NCBI GenBank assembly: GCA_902386205.1
Contig: CABMIH010000061.1
Span: forward strand, 1-32,871
Direction: 5' to 3'
DNA length: 32,871 bases
Source: an uncultured archaeon
GTDB taxonomy: Archaea; Halobacteriota; Methanosarcinia; Methanosarcinales; Methanoperedenaceae
A program made the translations under genes and the position numbers. How positions within the stretch are numbered: the stretch's first letter is position 1; the number at the start of each line of letters is the position of its first letter. Below are positions 8,801 to 15,668 of this stretch, piece after piece. A model generated the notes under the pieces. It was not told the origin of the DNA, did not search any database, and worked only from the letters and a program-made list of their open reading frames with translations.

Positions 8801-9292
8801 CCTTTCAACCAGCCCCCGCTTGAACTTCATGCCATTTATGAAAATATCAGCCCCCTGGGTTTTTGAGATTTTATCCACTTTTTCTGTAATGATCCGCCCC
8901 CCTATGGTATTGCCGATGCTTTTTATCTCTTCTGCGATTATTTCTCCTCCCGACATTCCACTTCCTGTTTCTTCCCCTGCCTTTTTTACGACGATTTTCC
9001 CGCCCTTCATGCATGTTCCAAGATTTTTCCCTGCTGTTCCAGTCTCGATATTGCCTTTTTCAAGCTCAAATCCTATATAATCGAGACCGTCCTTTTCAAG
9101 ATGAAAGGTTTCAGGATACATATATTCAGCGCAAAGTGAGGTGAGAAAGCCGACCACCATTTTTTCATACGGGTCTTTAGGGTTTGATTTCATGATGATT
9201 TCTTTGATCTCTGTGCAATCTTCAGATGCTATCCTTTTTATTTCTCCTTTGCTGACATTTCCAATTTGTTTGATGATACCTTCAAGATCCAT
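8786..9292 (-). CDS. GXGXG-motif beta-helix protein
   Basis: The 168-residue product has a helical N-terminal part (MDLEGIIKQIG ... YEKMVVGFLTSL). From residue 80 it has regularly spaced glycine turns (GNIETGTAGKNLGTCMKGG, TGSGMSGGEII, IGNTIGGRII). That pattern is the GXGXG single-stranded beta-helix of glutamate synthase C-terminal domains and formylmethanofuran dehydrogenase subunit C. The protein is much shorter than either enzyme and has no catalytic domain, so its role is unknown. It may be a small assembly or binding partner. It converges on and slightly overlaps the preceding gene. Confidence 0.7.
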   Translation of the reverse strand: MDLEGIIKQIGNVSKGEIKRIASEDCTEIKEIIMKSNPKDPYEKMVVGFLTSLCAEYMYPETFHLEKDGLDYIGFELEKGNIETGTAGKNLGTCMKGGKIVVKKAGEETGSGMSGGEIIAEEIKSIGNTIGGRIITEKVDKISKTQGADIFINGMKFKRGLVERLLRR

Positions 9293-9401
9293 AATTTGAA
9301 AATATTCTCCCGGGCAAATGACGTATACTAAAGATTACTGCTCTTAATAAATCATATTTTTATCGCTATCTTTTTCATGAAAAGAAATAATTTAAGAGCC
9401 A

Positions 9402-9890
9402 ATGATTTTCCTTGAAGGCACTTTATTCATAGAGAATGTGGAAGATTTCCTGCATAAGCTCAAACAAATAAGCAAAGAGAAAAACATAACTATCCAGGCG
9501 CTGGATGCCGATAAACTGGCAGGTGAAGAGCATCTGAGATTTGCGATAGAAAAAGCAATGAACTCATTCAGGAAGGAAACCAACATTGCAAGTGACCTCG
9601 CCCATGAAATAATTCTTTATGCAGCGGGCACGCGGCAGATAAGCAGGGCGATGAAGCTCGGGATACACAGGGGTCATAATGATATAGTGCTGGTGGTAGT
9701 GGGAGAAAACGCCGATCTTTCTGATCTGGTTGAAATTACCCCAAAGCCTGTGCTTCAATATGACCAATCCAAGAAAGAAGCCATAATGGAGGTATTTAAC
9801 ATAACAAAGGAGGAAATAGAGGCAGCGGGTGAAGAGAAAATCCCGGAGCTTGTGCTGGAAAGGGTGGCGCTTGTTGATGTGCTTAAATAG
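9402..9890 (+). CDS. cgi121: KEOPS complex subunit Cgi121-like
   Basis: The 162-residue product matches Cgi121, the KEOPS subunit that helps bind tRNA for N6-threonylcarbamoyladenosine formation. Key stretches are LDADKLAGEEHLRFAIEKA (residues about 34-52), then the conserved ASDLAHEIILYAAGTRQISRA with the following MKLGI helix. The C-terminal helix (EEIEAAGEEKIPELVLERVALVDVL) is also family-like. Length is typical. The other KEOPS genes are not adjacent. It is transcribed toward trxB, with the two stops 28 bases apart. Confidence 0.88.
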   Translation: MIFLEGTLFIENVEDFLHKLKQISKEKNITIQALDADKLAGEEHLRFAIEKAMNSFRKETNIASDLAHEIILYAAGTRQISRAMKLGIHRGHNDIVLVVVGENADLSDLVEITPKPVLQYDQSKKEAIMEVFNITKEEIEAAGEEKIPELVLERVALVDVLK

Positions 9891-9918
9891 AGTGAAATGG
9901 ATCAGAAGCTGGTTTGCT

Positions 9919-10827
9919 TCATAACCCTTCAATATATCTCTCAGCAGACACCGCGGCTATGGCCCCATCGCCTACTGCTGTGACTATTTGTCGAAGCGGC
10001 GTGACGCGGCAATCCCCGGCCACGAAGATGCCTTTTACCGAAGTCGCCTGGGCCGCGTATGGGATTATAAATCCGCCTTCGTCTTTTTTGACATCTGCAA
10101 AACCTGTGTTTGGTATCAGGCCGACGTATATGAACACCCCGTCAGTTCTTATTTCTGAAAGTTCTTTTGTCTTTACGTTCCTGATAATAGCTTTCTCCAC
10201 GACCTGTTTTCCTGCGATTTCTTCGATAACTGAATCCCACACAAAGCTGATCTTCGGATTGGCAAAAGCATGCTCCTGGTTTATCTTTTCAGCCCGCAAC
10301 CTGTCCCGCCTGTGGACAACATATACTTTCTTTGCCATCTTTGTTAAGAAGATGGCTTCGGTGATCGCAGAATCCCCTCCGCCCACTACTACCACGGTTT
10401 TATCCCTGAAAAAGAATCCGTCACATGTGGCGCAATAAGACACTCCCTTGCCTGTGAACTGGAGTTCTCCTTTTGCCCCCAATTTCTTGGGCGTGGTGCC
10501 GGATGCGATTATCACGGTTTTTGTCTCGATATCACCGTTTGTCGTTTTCACGACTTTTGTTTTTCCCCTGTCCTCAATTCCAGTGGCATCAACCATATTC
10601 TTTGTCTCAAGCCCGAATTTTAGGGCATGCAGTTCGAACTTTGCCGCCAGGTCGGCGCCAGAGATCTCAGGGAAGCCGGGGAAATTCTCAACAAGATCGG
10701 TTACGATTATCTGCCCGCCAATTCCCATTCTCTCCAGAAGGAGTGTTTTTAGCATCGCGCGTCTTGCATATATCCCTGCGGTAAGACCTGCCGGCCCCCC
10801 TCCGATTATAACTACGTCATATACCAT
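9919..10827 (-). CDS. trxB: Thioredoxin reductase
   Basis: This 302-residue FAD enzyme transfers electrons from NAD(P)H to thioredoxin-like proteins. The FAD Rossmann motif GGGPAGL is at residues 9-15, the redox pair C132-A-T-C135 lies in the central domain, and a second nucleotide loop GGGDSA is at 149-154. The HRRDRLR segment (172-178) normally reads the NADPH 2'-phosphate. The second FAD motif IFVAGD is near the end. Length is standard for low-molecular-weight TrxB. A GAGGTAG ribosome site precedes the start. It probably supplies reducing power to the disulfide oxidoreductase at 12320-12982 or to the CcdA-type protein, though that link is inferred. Confidence 0.94.
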   Translation of the reverse strand: MVYDVVIIGGGPAGLTAGIYARRAMLKTLLLERMGIGGQIIVTDLVENFPGFPEISGADLAAKFELHALKFGLETKNMVDATGIEDRGKTKVVKTTNGDIETKTVIIASGTTPKKLGAKGELQFTGKGVSYCATCDGFFFRDKTVVVVGGGDSAITEAIFLTKMAKKVYVVHRRDRLRAEKINQEHAFANPKISFVWDSVIEEIAGKQVVEKAIIRNVKTKELSEIRTDGVFIYVGLIPNTGFADVKKDEGGFIIPYAAQATSVKGIFVAGDCRVTPLRQIVTAVGDGAIAAVSAERYIEGL

Positions 10828-10931
10828 AATCTACCTCTGTCCATTTGTTTTCAGATACCTAAGATGCATAATTAACTTAATAGCTTTTTTCCAGTCGAAA
10901 TCTTTATACCTTAGTAATATAAAGTATAGTA

Positions 10932-10948
10932 TGTAAGAAAAACTTACA
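10932..10948. promoter_or_regulatory. Palindrome TGTAAG-N5-CTTACA upstream of PepSY-type gene
   Basis: A perfect 6-bp inverted repeat with an A5 spacer lies about 30 bases before the next start, just downstream of TATA-like sequence (10896-10930). It could be an operator or an RNA hairpin. Its arms resemble the half-sites of the TTTACA-N5-TGTAAA motif in reversed order. Confidence 0.35.
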
Positions 10949-10978
10949 CATGAAATAAACAATAAAAAGGTGAAAAAC

Positions 10979-11752
10979 ATGAACGTAAAGACAATTGTGG
11001 CAATCGCGGCGATCCTTGCTGTTCTCGGAGCCGGCTATGCAGTGGCAAGACCTACTAATGCGGGCTTCTTGAATGGCATGATGGGCGGCTTTGGTAGTAT
11101 GATGGGGAACAGCGGAATGATGGGAAACTATGGAAACGGAAAAATAGGCTATGAAGGTATGATGGGCGGCGGCATGATGGGTAACGGAAACGCCGGGGGA
11201 ATGATGGATGGCAACGGTGCAGGATACTGCGGCGGTTATGGGGCTGACGCCGCAGCTTATAAGGGAAACGCCACTCCCATAACCATTGAAAAAGCAAGGG
11301 AATCAGTGGAAAAATATCTTAACTCGACCGGGAATGCTGACCTTCAGCTTACAGAGGTCATGGAATTCAGCAACCACTTCTATGCAGAGGTAAAAGAGAA
11401 AAGTACCGGCGTACATTCCTTCGAACTGCTGGTCAACAAATATACGGGAGCCGTAGCTCCAGAGATGGGGCCGAATATGATGTGGAACACAAAATACGGA
11501 CCTATGAGCACGGGAACGCAGGCTGGGGCTTCTATAACGAAAGAGCAAGCATTAAAAAATGCACAGGAATATCTTGACCTGAAACTTCCAGGAACAAGCG
11601 CAGCGGATGCAGAGGCTTTCTATGGATATTACACCATCCATGTGCTTCAGGATGGCAAGATCAGTGGAATGCTCAGCGTCAACAGCTACACCGGTGCAGT
11701 CTGGTACCATAGCTGGCACGGGGAATTCATAAAAATACTGGATGTGGAGTAA
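10979..11752 (+). CDS. Exported Met/Gly-rich protein with PepSY-like domains
   Basis: The product (257 residues from the ATG at 10979) has a signal peptide (about 1-25, ending AVARPTNA). A Met/Gly/Asn-rich stretch follows (repeats of MMG, GMMGN and GGMM, about residues 30-85). Then come two PepSY-like units, each beginning with an ITxExA helix: ITIEKARESVEKYLN, and ITKEQALKNAQEYLDL. Both end in the same VNxYTGAV strand. Met clusters of this kind bind Cu(I) or Ag(I) in exported proteins. A GTG nine bases earlier is an alternative start, but GGTGA at 10969 fits as ribosome site for the ATG. The ArsR-type operon follows and may respond to the same metal. Confidence 0.7.
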   Translation: MNVKTIVAIAAILAVLGAGYAVARPTNAGFLNGMMGGFGSMMGNSGMMGNYGNGKIGYEGMMGGGMMGNGNAGGMMDGNGAGYCGGYGADAAAYKGNATPITIEKARESVEKYLNSTGNADLQLTEVMEFSNHFYAEVKEKSTGVHSFELLVNKYTGAVAPEMGPNMMWNTKYGPMSTGTQAGASITKEQALKNAQEYLDLKLPGTSAADAEAFYGYYTIHVLQDGKISGMLSVNSYTGAVWYHSWHGEFIKILDVE

Positions 11753-11795
11753 AACATCCAGTGCTATTTTTGAAAAAGTCCAAACCAAAATAATA

Positions 11796-11805
11796 TTTTA
11801 TATAT
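11796..11805 (+). promoter_or_regulatory. TATA box of the ArsR-type/PDO operon
   Basis: TTTTATATAT lies about 30 bases upstream of the GTG at 11836, a standard archaeal distance. Confidence 0.45.
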
Positions 11806-11835
11806 GTTCAACTTCTTTTAGTAATCGGTGAAAAG

Positions 11836-12123
11836 GTGGATAAACGAAGGCTTGCAGAAATCCTCGATGCACTTGGGAATGAGCATAGCCTTGGTATCAT
11901 GGCCGTCCTGGCTGAAGGTGAGTGCTATGTTTCAGAGCTTGCCAAATATGTCGGGATATCCCGTCCCCTGCTTTACCTGCATCTTAAAAAACTTGAAAAT
12001 GCAGGTCTTGTGGAAAGCGAGATAAGACATTTCGAGGAACCGCCTTATACCAAGAAATTTTACAAAGCAAAGAATTTTGAATTAATACTGTCATTGGATA
12101 GGATAAAGGAACTTAAGAAATAG
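11836..12123 (+). CDS. ArsR-type winged-helix transcriptional regulator
   Basis: The 95-residue protein is a single winged helix-turn-helix: KRRLAEILDALGNEHSLGIMAVL, then CYVSELAKYVGISRPLLYLHLKKLENAGLVES as recognition helix and wing. No CxC metal-binding motif is visible; C29 is the only Cys, so it may sense redox state or a ligand other than a metal. The GTG start has GGTGA upstream. It leads a compact unit with the small membrane protein and the disulfide oxidoreductase (11-base gap, then overlap or near-contact), so it probably controls that unit. Confidence 0.8.
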   Translation: MDKRRLAEILDALGNEHSLGIMAVLAEGECYVSELAKYVGISRPLLYLHLKKLENAGLVESEIRHFEEPPYTKKFYKAKNFELILSLDRIKELKK

Positions 12124-12134
12124 GAGAAAAGATT

Positions 12135-12314
12135 ATGGCGATGATGGAAGATATGTTTGGTTCGACTTCGCAGTGGCCGATATATACTCTTGTAGTAGTG
12201 GTAATCATTTTTGGCCTGATATCCATTTATTTGAATTATATGATGCTGACTGAACTCAGGGATTCGAAAAAATCCCTTGAGAGACTGGAAAAACTTCTTA
12301 AATCAGTTGAGTGA
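12135..12314 (+). CDS. Small single-pass membrane protein
   Basis: A 59-residue product starts at the ATG at 12135, with GGAG five bases or so upstream. It has a Met-rich start (MAMMEDMFG), one clear transmembrane helix (about residues 16-34) and an amphipathic, coiled-coil-like tail (LRDSKKSLERLEKLLKSVE). It sits tightly between the regulator and the disulfide oxidoreductase. It may be a partner or membrane adaptor for either one. No family is recognised. Confidence 0.65.
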   Translation: MAMMEDMFGSTSQWPIYTLVVVVIIFGLISIYLNYMMLTELRDSKKSLERLEKLLKSVE

Positions 12315-12319
12315 GGAGT

Positions 12320-12982
12320 ATGGTTCTTTCGGATGCTCAAAAAGCGCTACTGAAAAAACAGTTCGAAAAGCTGACAAGGGACGTGGAGCTTATCGTATTT
12401 ACCCAGGAAAATGAATGCCAGTTCTGCAAAGATACTAAGGAAGTGGTTCTTGAGGTTGCATCATTATCCCCAAAAATCAAGACAAAGGTTTATGATTTTG
12501 TCATAAATGGCGATGAAGATATAAAATACAACATCAAAAAAATCCCGGCGATCGCAATCGTTGGGAAAACAGATTATGGCGTAAGGTATTATGGCGTCCC
12601 GGCAGGTTATGAATTTGCCGCGTTTGTTGAGGATATTATCGATGTTTCCAGAGGGACGACTTCTTTGCCTGATGGTATCAAGGCAAAACTGGCAGAAATA
12701 AAAAAGCCAGTCCATATACAGGTATTTGTTTCACCTACATGCCCGTACTGTCCTAAAGCAGCGCGGATCGCACACCAGTTCGCGATCGAAAACGAGTTCA
12801 TACGGTCTGATGTTATCGAAATGACAGAATTCCCTTATCTTGTCCAGAGGTACGCAATAATGAGCACGCCTCATATAGTTATCAATGAAGATACCTCCTT
12901 TCTTGGGGCCCAGCCGCCAGAGGTATTCATAGAGCAGATAGCTATGGCGCTGAGGCAGGGCTATAATCCCATGTACTCATAA
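12320..12982 (+). CDS. Glutaredoxin-like protein disulfide oxidoreductase (PDO)
   Basis: The 220-residue protein is two thioredoxin folds in tandem. The N-terminal redox pair is C33-Q-F-C36 and the C-terminal pair is C141-P-Y-C144, each with a downstream cis-Pro (KKIPAIAI and MSTPHIVI). This is the archaeal PDO family, which makes, reduces or shuffles protein disulfides. The start MVLSDAQKALLKKQF is preferred over a GTG nine bases upstream because it matches known PDO starts and has GAGG in front. It lacks a signal peptide, so it acts in the cytoplasm, perhaps fed by trxB. Its 3' end overlaps the convergent methyltransferase by 22 bases. Confidence 0.9.
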   Translation: MVLSDAQKALLKKQFEKLTRDVELIVFTQENECQFCKDTKEVVLEVASLSPKIKTKVYDFVINGDEDIKYNIKKIPAIAIVGKTDYGVRYYGVPAGYEFAAFVEDIIDVSRGTTSLPDGIKAKLAEIKKPVHIQVFVSPTCPYCPKAARIAHQFAIENEFIRSDVIEMTEFPYLVQRYAIMSTPHIVINEDTSFLGAQPPEVFIEQIAMALRQGYNPMYS

Positions 12983-13605
12983 TCCCTGACTGCCTGAATG
13001 ATGAACTCGTCAGCAAACAGGTTTTTCCAGAGCACTGCCAGCCTGTGCCAAATGAAGTTCAATTTCTCCTTATAAAGATAGATGCTTGGTGTAACTTCCA
13101 GCCGAACAATCCTGTATCCGGAATCTATTGCAAGTTTTTTTGCAGAGTTAAGATTATAAAAACGCAGATGGGTCTTATCGAAAACACCGCTTTCTGCATA
13201 TTCGAATTTCCCTGAAAAAATGGTCAGCCTGGAATGCCAGTTGACAATATTCGGCAGGGAATATATCAAAAAACCATCTTTTGAAAGGTAATTTTTAAGG
13301 TAGGACAAGATCTTTGAAGGTTCCTTCATATGTTCAAGGACATTTCCGAGAATAATGCTTCCAAAGGCTCCATGTTCGTAAGGCAGCGCCATGTTTTCGA
13401 TATCAATGTTGAGCATTTCCGCGCATTTGTTATTTCCGATGGCTGCCAGTGCCGGGTCTTTCTCAACGCAGTACACCCTGCATTTTTTCTTGATCGCCAG
13501 TAGATTTGCAAGCCTGCCTGAACCGCACCCGATTTCCAGCACTTTTGAACCTTCGGGTACCTGCCTGAAGATCATGCAGCGTGATGTGTAGGTATCAATG
13601 TACAT
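12961..13605 (-). CDS. Class I SAM-dependent methyltransferase
   Basis: The product (about 214 residues from the ATG at 13605) has a Rossmann methyltransferase core: VLEIGCGSGRLANLL (motif I), VYCVEKDP, ALPYEHGAFGSIILGNVLEHM (motif IV) and LIYSLPNI. This is the Methyltransf_11/23 pattern of small-molecule or lipid methyltransferases; the substrate cannot be told. A TTG at 13620 would add five residues. The ATG is preferred since it lies about 22 bases from a TATA-like ATGATATAAC, suggesting a leaderless message. The C-terminal part (SIYLYKEKLNFIWHRLAVLWKNLFADEF) resembles glycan-cluster methyltransferases. Confidence 0.8.
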   Translation of the reverse strand: MYIDTYTSRCMIFRQVPEGSKVLEIGCGSGRLANLLAIKKKCRVYCVEKDPALAAIGNNKCAEMLNIDIENMALPYEHGAFGSIILGNVLEHMKEPSKILSYLKNYLSKDGFLIYSLPNIVNWHSRLTIFSGKFEYAESGVFDKTHLRFYNLNSAKKLAIDSGYRIVRLEVTPSIYLYKEKLNFIWHRLAVLWKNLFADEFIIQAVRDYEYMGL

Positions 13606-13726
13606 GGTTGGTAGCTTCAAATGTTATATCATTCTATGGATAAATTTGTTGGTGTGTGGAAAATGCATCCGAAGCAGTTATTAACTAAAAAAGAGATGTT
13701 AATTTATAAAGTTAAGGGAGGATAAT

Positions 13727-14938
13727 ATGAAAAAATCAATGAAGATGGCAGCAGTTATGCTTGCTGTTATTACGTTGGCTCTACCTGTTTATGGACAAAT
13801 AGGCGGCGGCATGATGGGTGGAAAAGACATGACAGGCGCCGGCATGATTGGCAGCGATATGATGCGCGGAATAGCAAAAGATATGATGAACCAGGGACGC
13901 GAGATGCGAGACCTTGAAGGAATGGCCGGGATGGGATTCATGCACAGCGGGAAGAACAGCTACGGCAATTATGTAACTTTTTCTGTGGATAATACCACGG
14001 GAGCTGTGATGAATTACGGCATATCTGGCATCACCATCTTTGATTCAATAAAAGTCGCCAACTTTGATTTCAAAGATTCGACAACAATGGGTGCCCTGAC
14101 AAGAATTGCGAACAAAGACGGCTCTGTTGTGGTGCAATTACATGATAATCCTGCCTCGGTTATCAACATCAAGGTAAGAGCAGCCACTACTGTCACTTTC
14201 GATCTCGCCAACGGCGTGAATGCCTCAAACGAAGATAATGTAGTGAAAATAGATACAGATAATTTGACCGCATTTATCGTATCAACGAACTCTACCTCTG
14301 TAAGTATTGAAGGCGGAACTGTCAGGATAGGACCCGGAAGTGGAAATGTAATTTTCAGGGCCGTGCCAGTGAATATGCCGGAGAACGGGATGTATCAAAA
14401 GTTCATGGGAGAGATGATGAGGAACAGGGCAGGAGCAGAGGTTTCTGTGGGTATGTCAGATAAATATTCCGTCATCAACTATTCAGAGAATATGAACGTC
14501 ATGATAAGATCCATGGAGAAGAATCGTATGAGGATGGCGATCAATTCTACTGACCCCTCAGGGAAATTTGTTATGATGAACATAGATAACAGTTCTTTAG
14601 TGTGGAATGAAAATCAGAGAGTGCGCTTATACATTGACAACAAGCCAATGAGACAGGTCATGACCGAACAGGAGTTGTACAATGCGAATGAGTCTTCTTT
14701 CTGGCTTACAATGCCCGGCGGGAACCGTATGCAAGCGATGATTTACATAGCCAATTTCTCTGAACACGTGGTGGATATCGTAGTTGAAGATAATGCAACG
14801 CCGACCCCGACACCTGAAACCATTACCACTACTACTCAGGTAGCAAAAACACCTGGTTCAACGCCCGCAACACCCGGCTTTGAGATTGCTCTCGGACTGC
14901 TTGGTGCAGGCATTGCGTATCAGTTGAGACGAAAATAG
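13727..14938 (+). CDS. Surface-anchored Met-rich protein with PGF-CTERM-like tail
   Basis: The 403-residue product begins with a signal peptide (about 1-24). A Met/Gly-rich segment follows (GGGMMGGKDMTGAGMIGSDMM, kept here in part). A long, beta-strand-rich domain with many N-glycosylation sequons covers about residues 75-355. Near the end are a Thr/Pro linker (TPTPTPETITTTTQ), a short PGF motif, one hydrophobic helix (EIALGLLGAGIAY) and a basic end (QLRRK). This tripartite end is the archaeosortase recognition layout, so the protein is probably cleaved and lipid-anchored outside the cell. GGGAGG precedes the start and a TATA-like TTTATAAAG lies near 13704. The function of the middle domain is unknown. 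Confidence 0.75.
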   Translation: MKKSMKMAAVMLAVITLALPVYGQIGGGMMGGKDMTGAGMIGSDMMRGIAKDMMNQGREMRDLEGMAGMGFMHSGKNSYGNYVTFSVDNTTGAVMNYGISGITIFDSIKVANFDFKDSTTMGALTRIANKDGSVVVQLHDNPASVINIKVRAATTVTFDLANGVNASNEDNVVKIDTDNLTAFIVSTNSTSVSIEGGTVRIGPGSGNVIFRAVPVNMPENGMYQKFMGEMMRNRAGAEVSVGMSDKYSVINYSENMNVMIRSMEKNRMRMAINSTDPSGKFVMMNIDNSSLVWNENQRVRLYIDNKPMRQVMTEQELYNANESSFWLTMPGGNRMQAMIYIANFSEHVVDIVVEDNATPTPTPETITTTTQVAKTPGSTPATPGFEIALGLLGAGIAYQLRRK

Positions 14939-14952
14939 CGGTGGATAGCCGG

Positions 14953-15342
14953 TCATTTACTGACTGTAGCATCCACTACCTTTTTTATCTTATTCTCAAC
15001 CTGCTCAGCGATAGGTAAAAGCTTCGGGTTACCAACTTTTCCAAGCTGTACTGTAGGTAAGACTGCGCTGACAAATGTTTTTCCACCCTGGGCATAGACG
15101 ATGACGTTGCAGGGGAGCAATACCCCGATATCCCGCTCGGCAGTTAGCGCCTGGTAAGCCAGCGGCGGATTACATGCTCCCAGGATTATATAATCCTCAA
15201 AATCTACATTAATTTTGGTCTTAAGGGTTTGCCTGACATCTATTTCTGTGAGAACCCCGAAACCTTCTTTTTTCAGTTCTTCCTTTATTTTCGCAACAGT
15301 ATCTGAGTAGCCCAAGGTAGTTGATTTTTTGTAGTTGTACAT
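14953..15342 (-). CDS. DUF302 protein
   Basis: The 129-residue product matches the DUF302 fold: GYSDTVAKIKEELKKEGFGVLTEIDV, then YIILGACNPPLAYQALTAERDIGVLLPCNVIVY. The conserved GxCNPxxA loop and the LPCNV Cys are both present. The family is common in organisms facing redox or sulfur stress, but its reaction is not established. The gene lies 23 bases behind the SHOCT protein gene and is preceded by GGAGGT, so the two form an operon. Confidence 0.85.
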   Translation of the reverse strand: MYNYKKSTTLGYSDTVAKIKEELKKEGFGVLTEIDVRQTLKTKINVDFEDYIILGACNPPLAYQALTAERDIGVLLPCNVIVYAQGGKTFVSAVLPTVQLGKVGNPKLLPIAEQVENKIKKVVDATVSK

Positions 15343-15365
15343 TTAAAATTTACCTCCATCTCCTT

Positions 15366-15599
15366 TTATAACAGGTCTTTCTTTTTCTCTTCAAATTCTT
15401 CTTTACTTATCTCTCCCCTGGCGTACTTTTTCTTCAGGATCTCAAGCGCTGATTCCTCTTCTCTTCTGGCTCCGCCGCCCTGCCACAGGTACCTGATAAG
15501 CAGAACCAGCCCTATGATCACAAGTATCCAGAATAACAGCCAGAGTATCCCATAGCCCATCATCCCGGATCCGTAACCATCCATCATTCCGGATTGCAT
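15366..15599 (-). CDS. Membrane protein with C-terminal SHOCT domain
   Basis: The 77-residue product has a Met/Gly-rich start (MQSGMMDGYGSGMMGYG), one long transmembrane helix (about 18-41) and a C-terminal SHOCT helix pair (ALEILKKKYARGEISKEEFEEKKKDL). SHOCT-tailed membrane proteins of this size are often found beside heavy-metal transporters. The GMMG motifs are like those in the two exported Met-rich proteins nearby. It has its own GGAGGT and a TATA-like tract near 15635-15647. Confidence 0.82.
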   Translation of the reverse strand: MQSGMMDGYGSGMMGYGILWLLFWILVIIGLVLLIRYLWQGGGARREEESALEILKKKYARGEISKEEFEEKKKDLL

Positions 15600-15668
15600 A
15601 TTTAACCTCCACTAATAATAATTGATTTTTGTACTATAAAAAGATGTATTAGAATATGCACCATAGCT

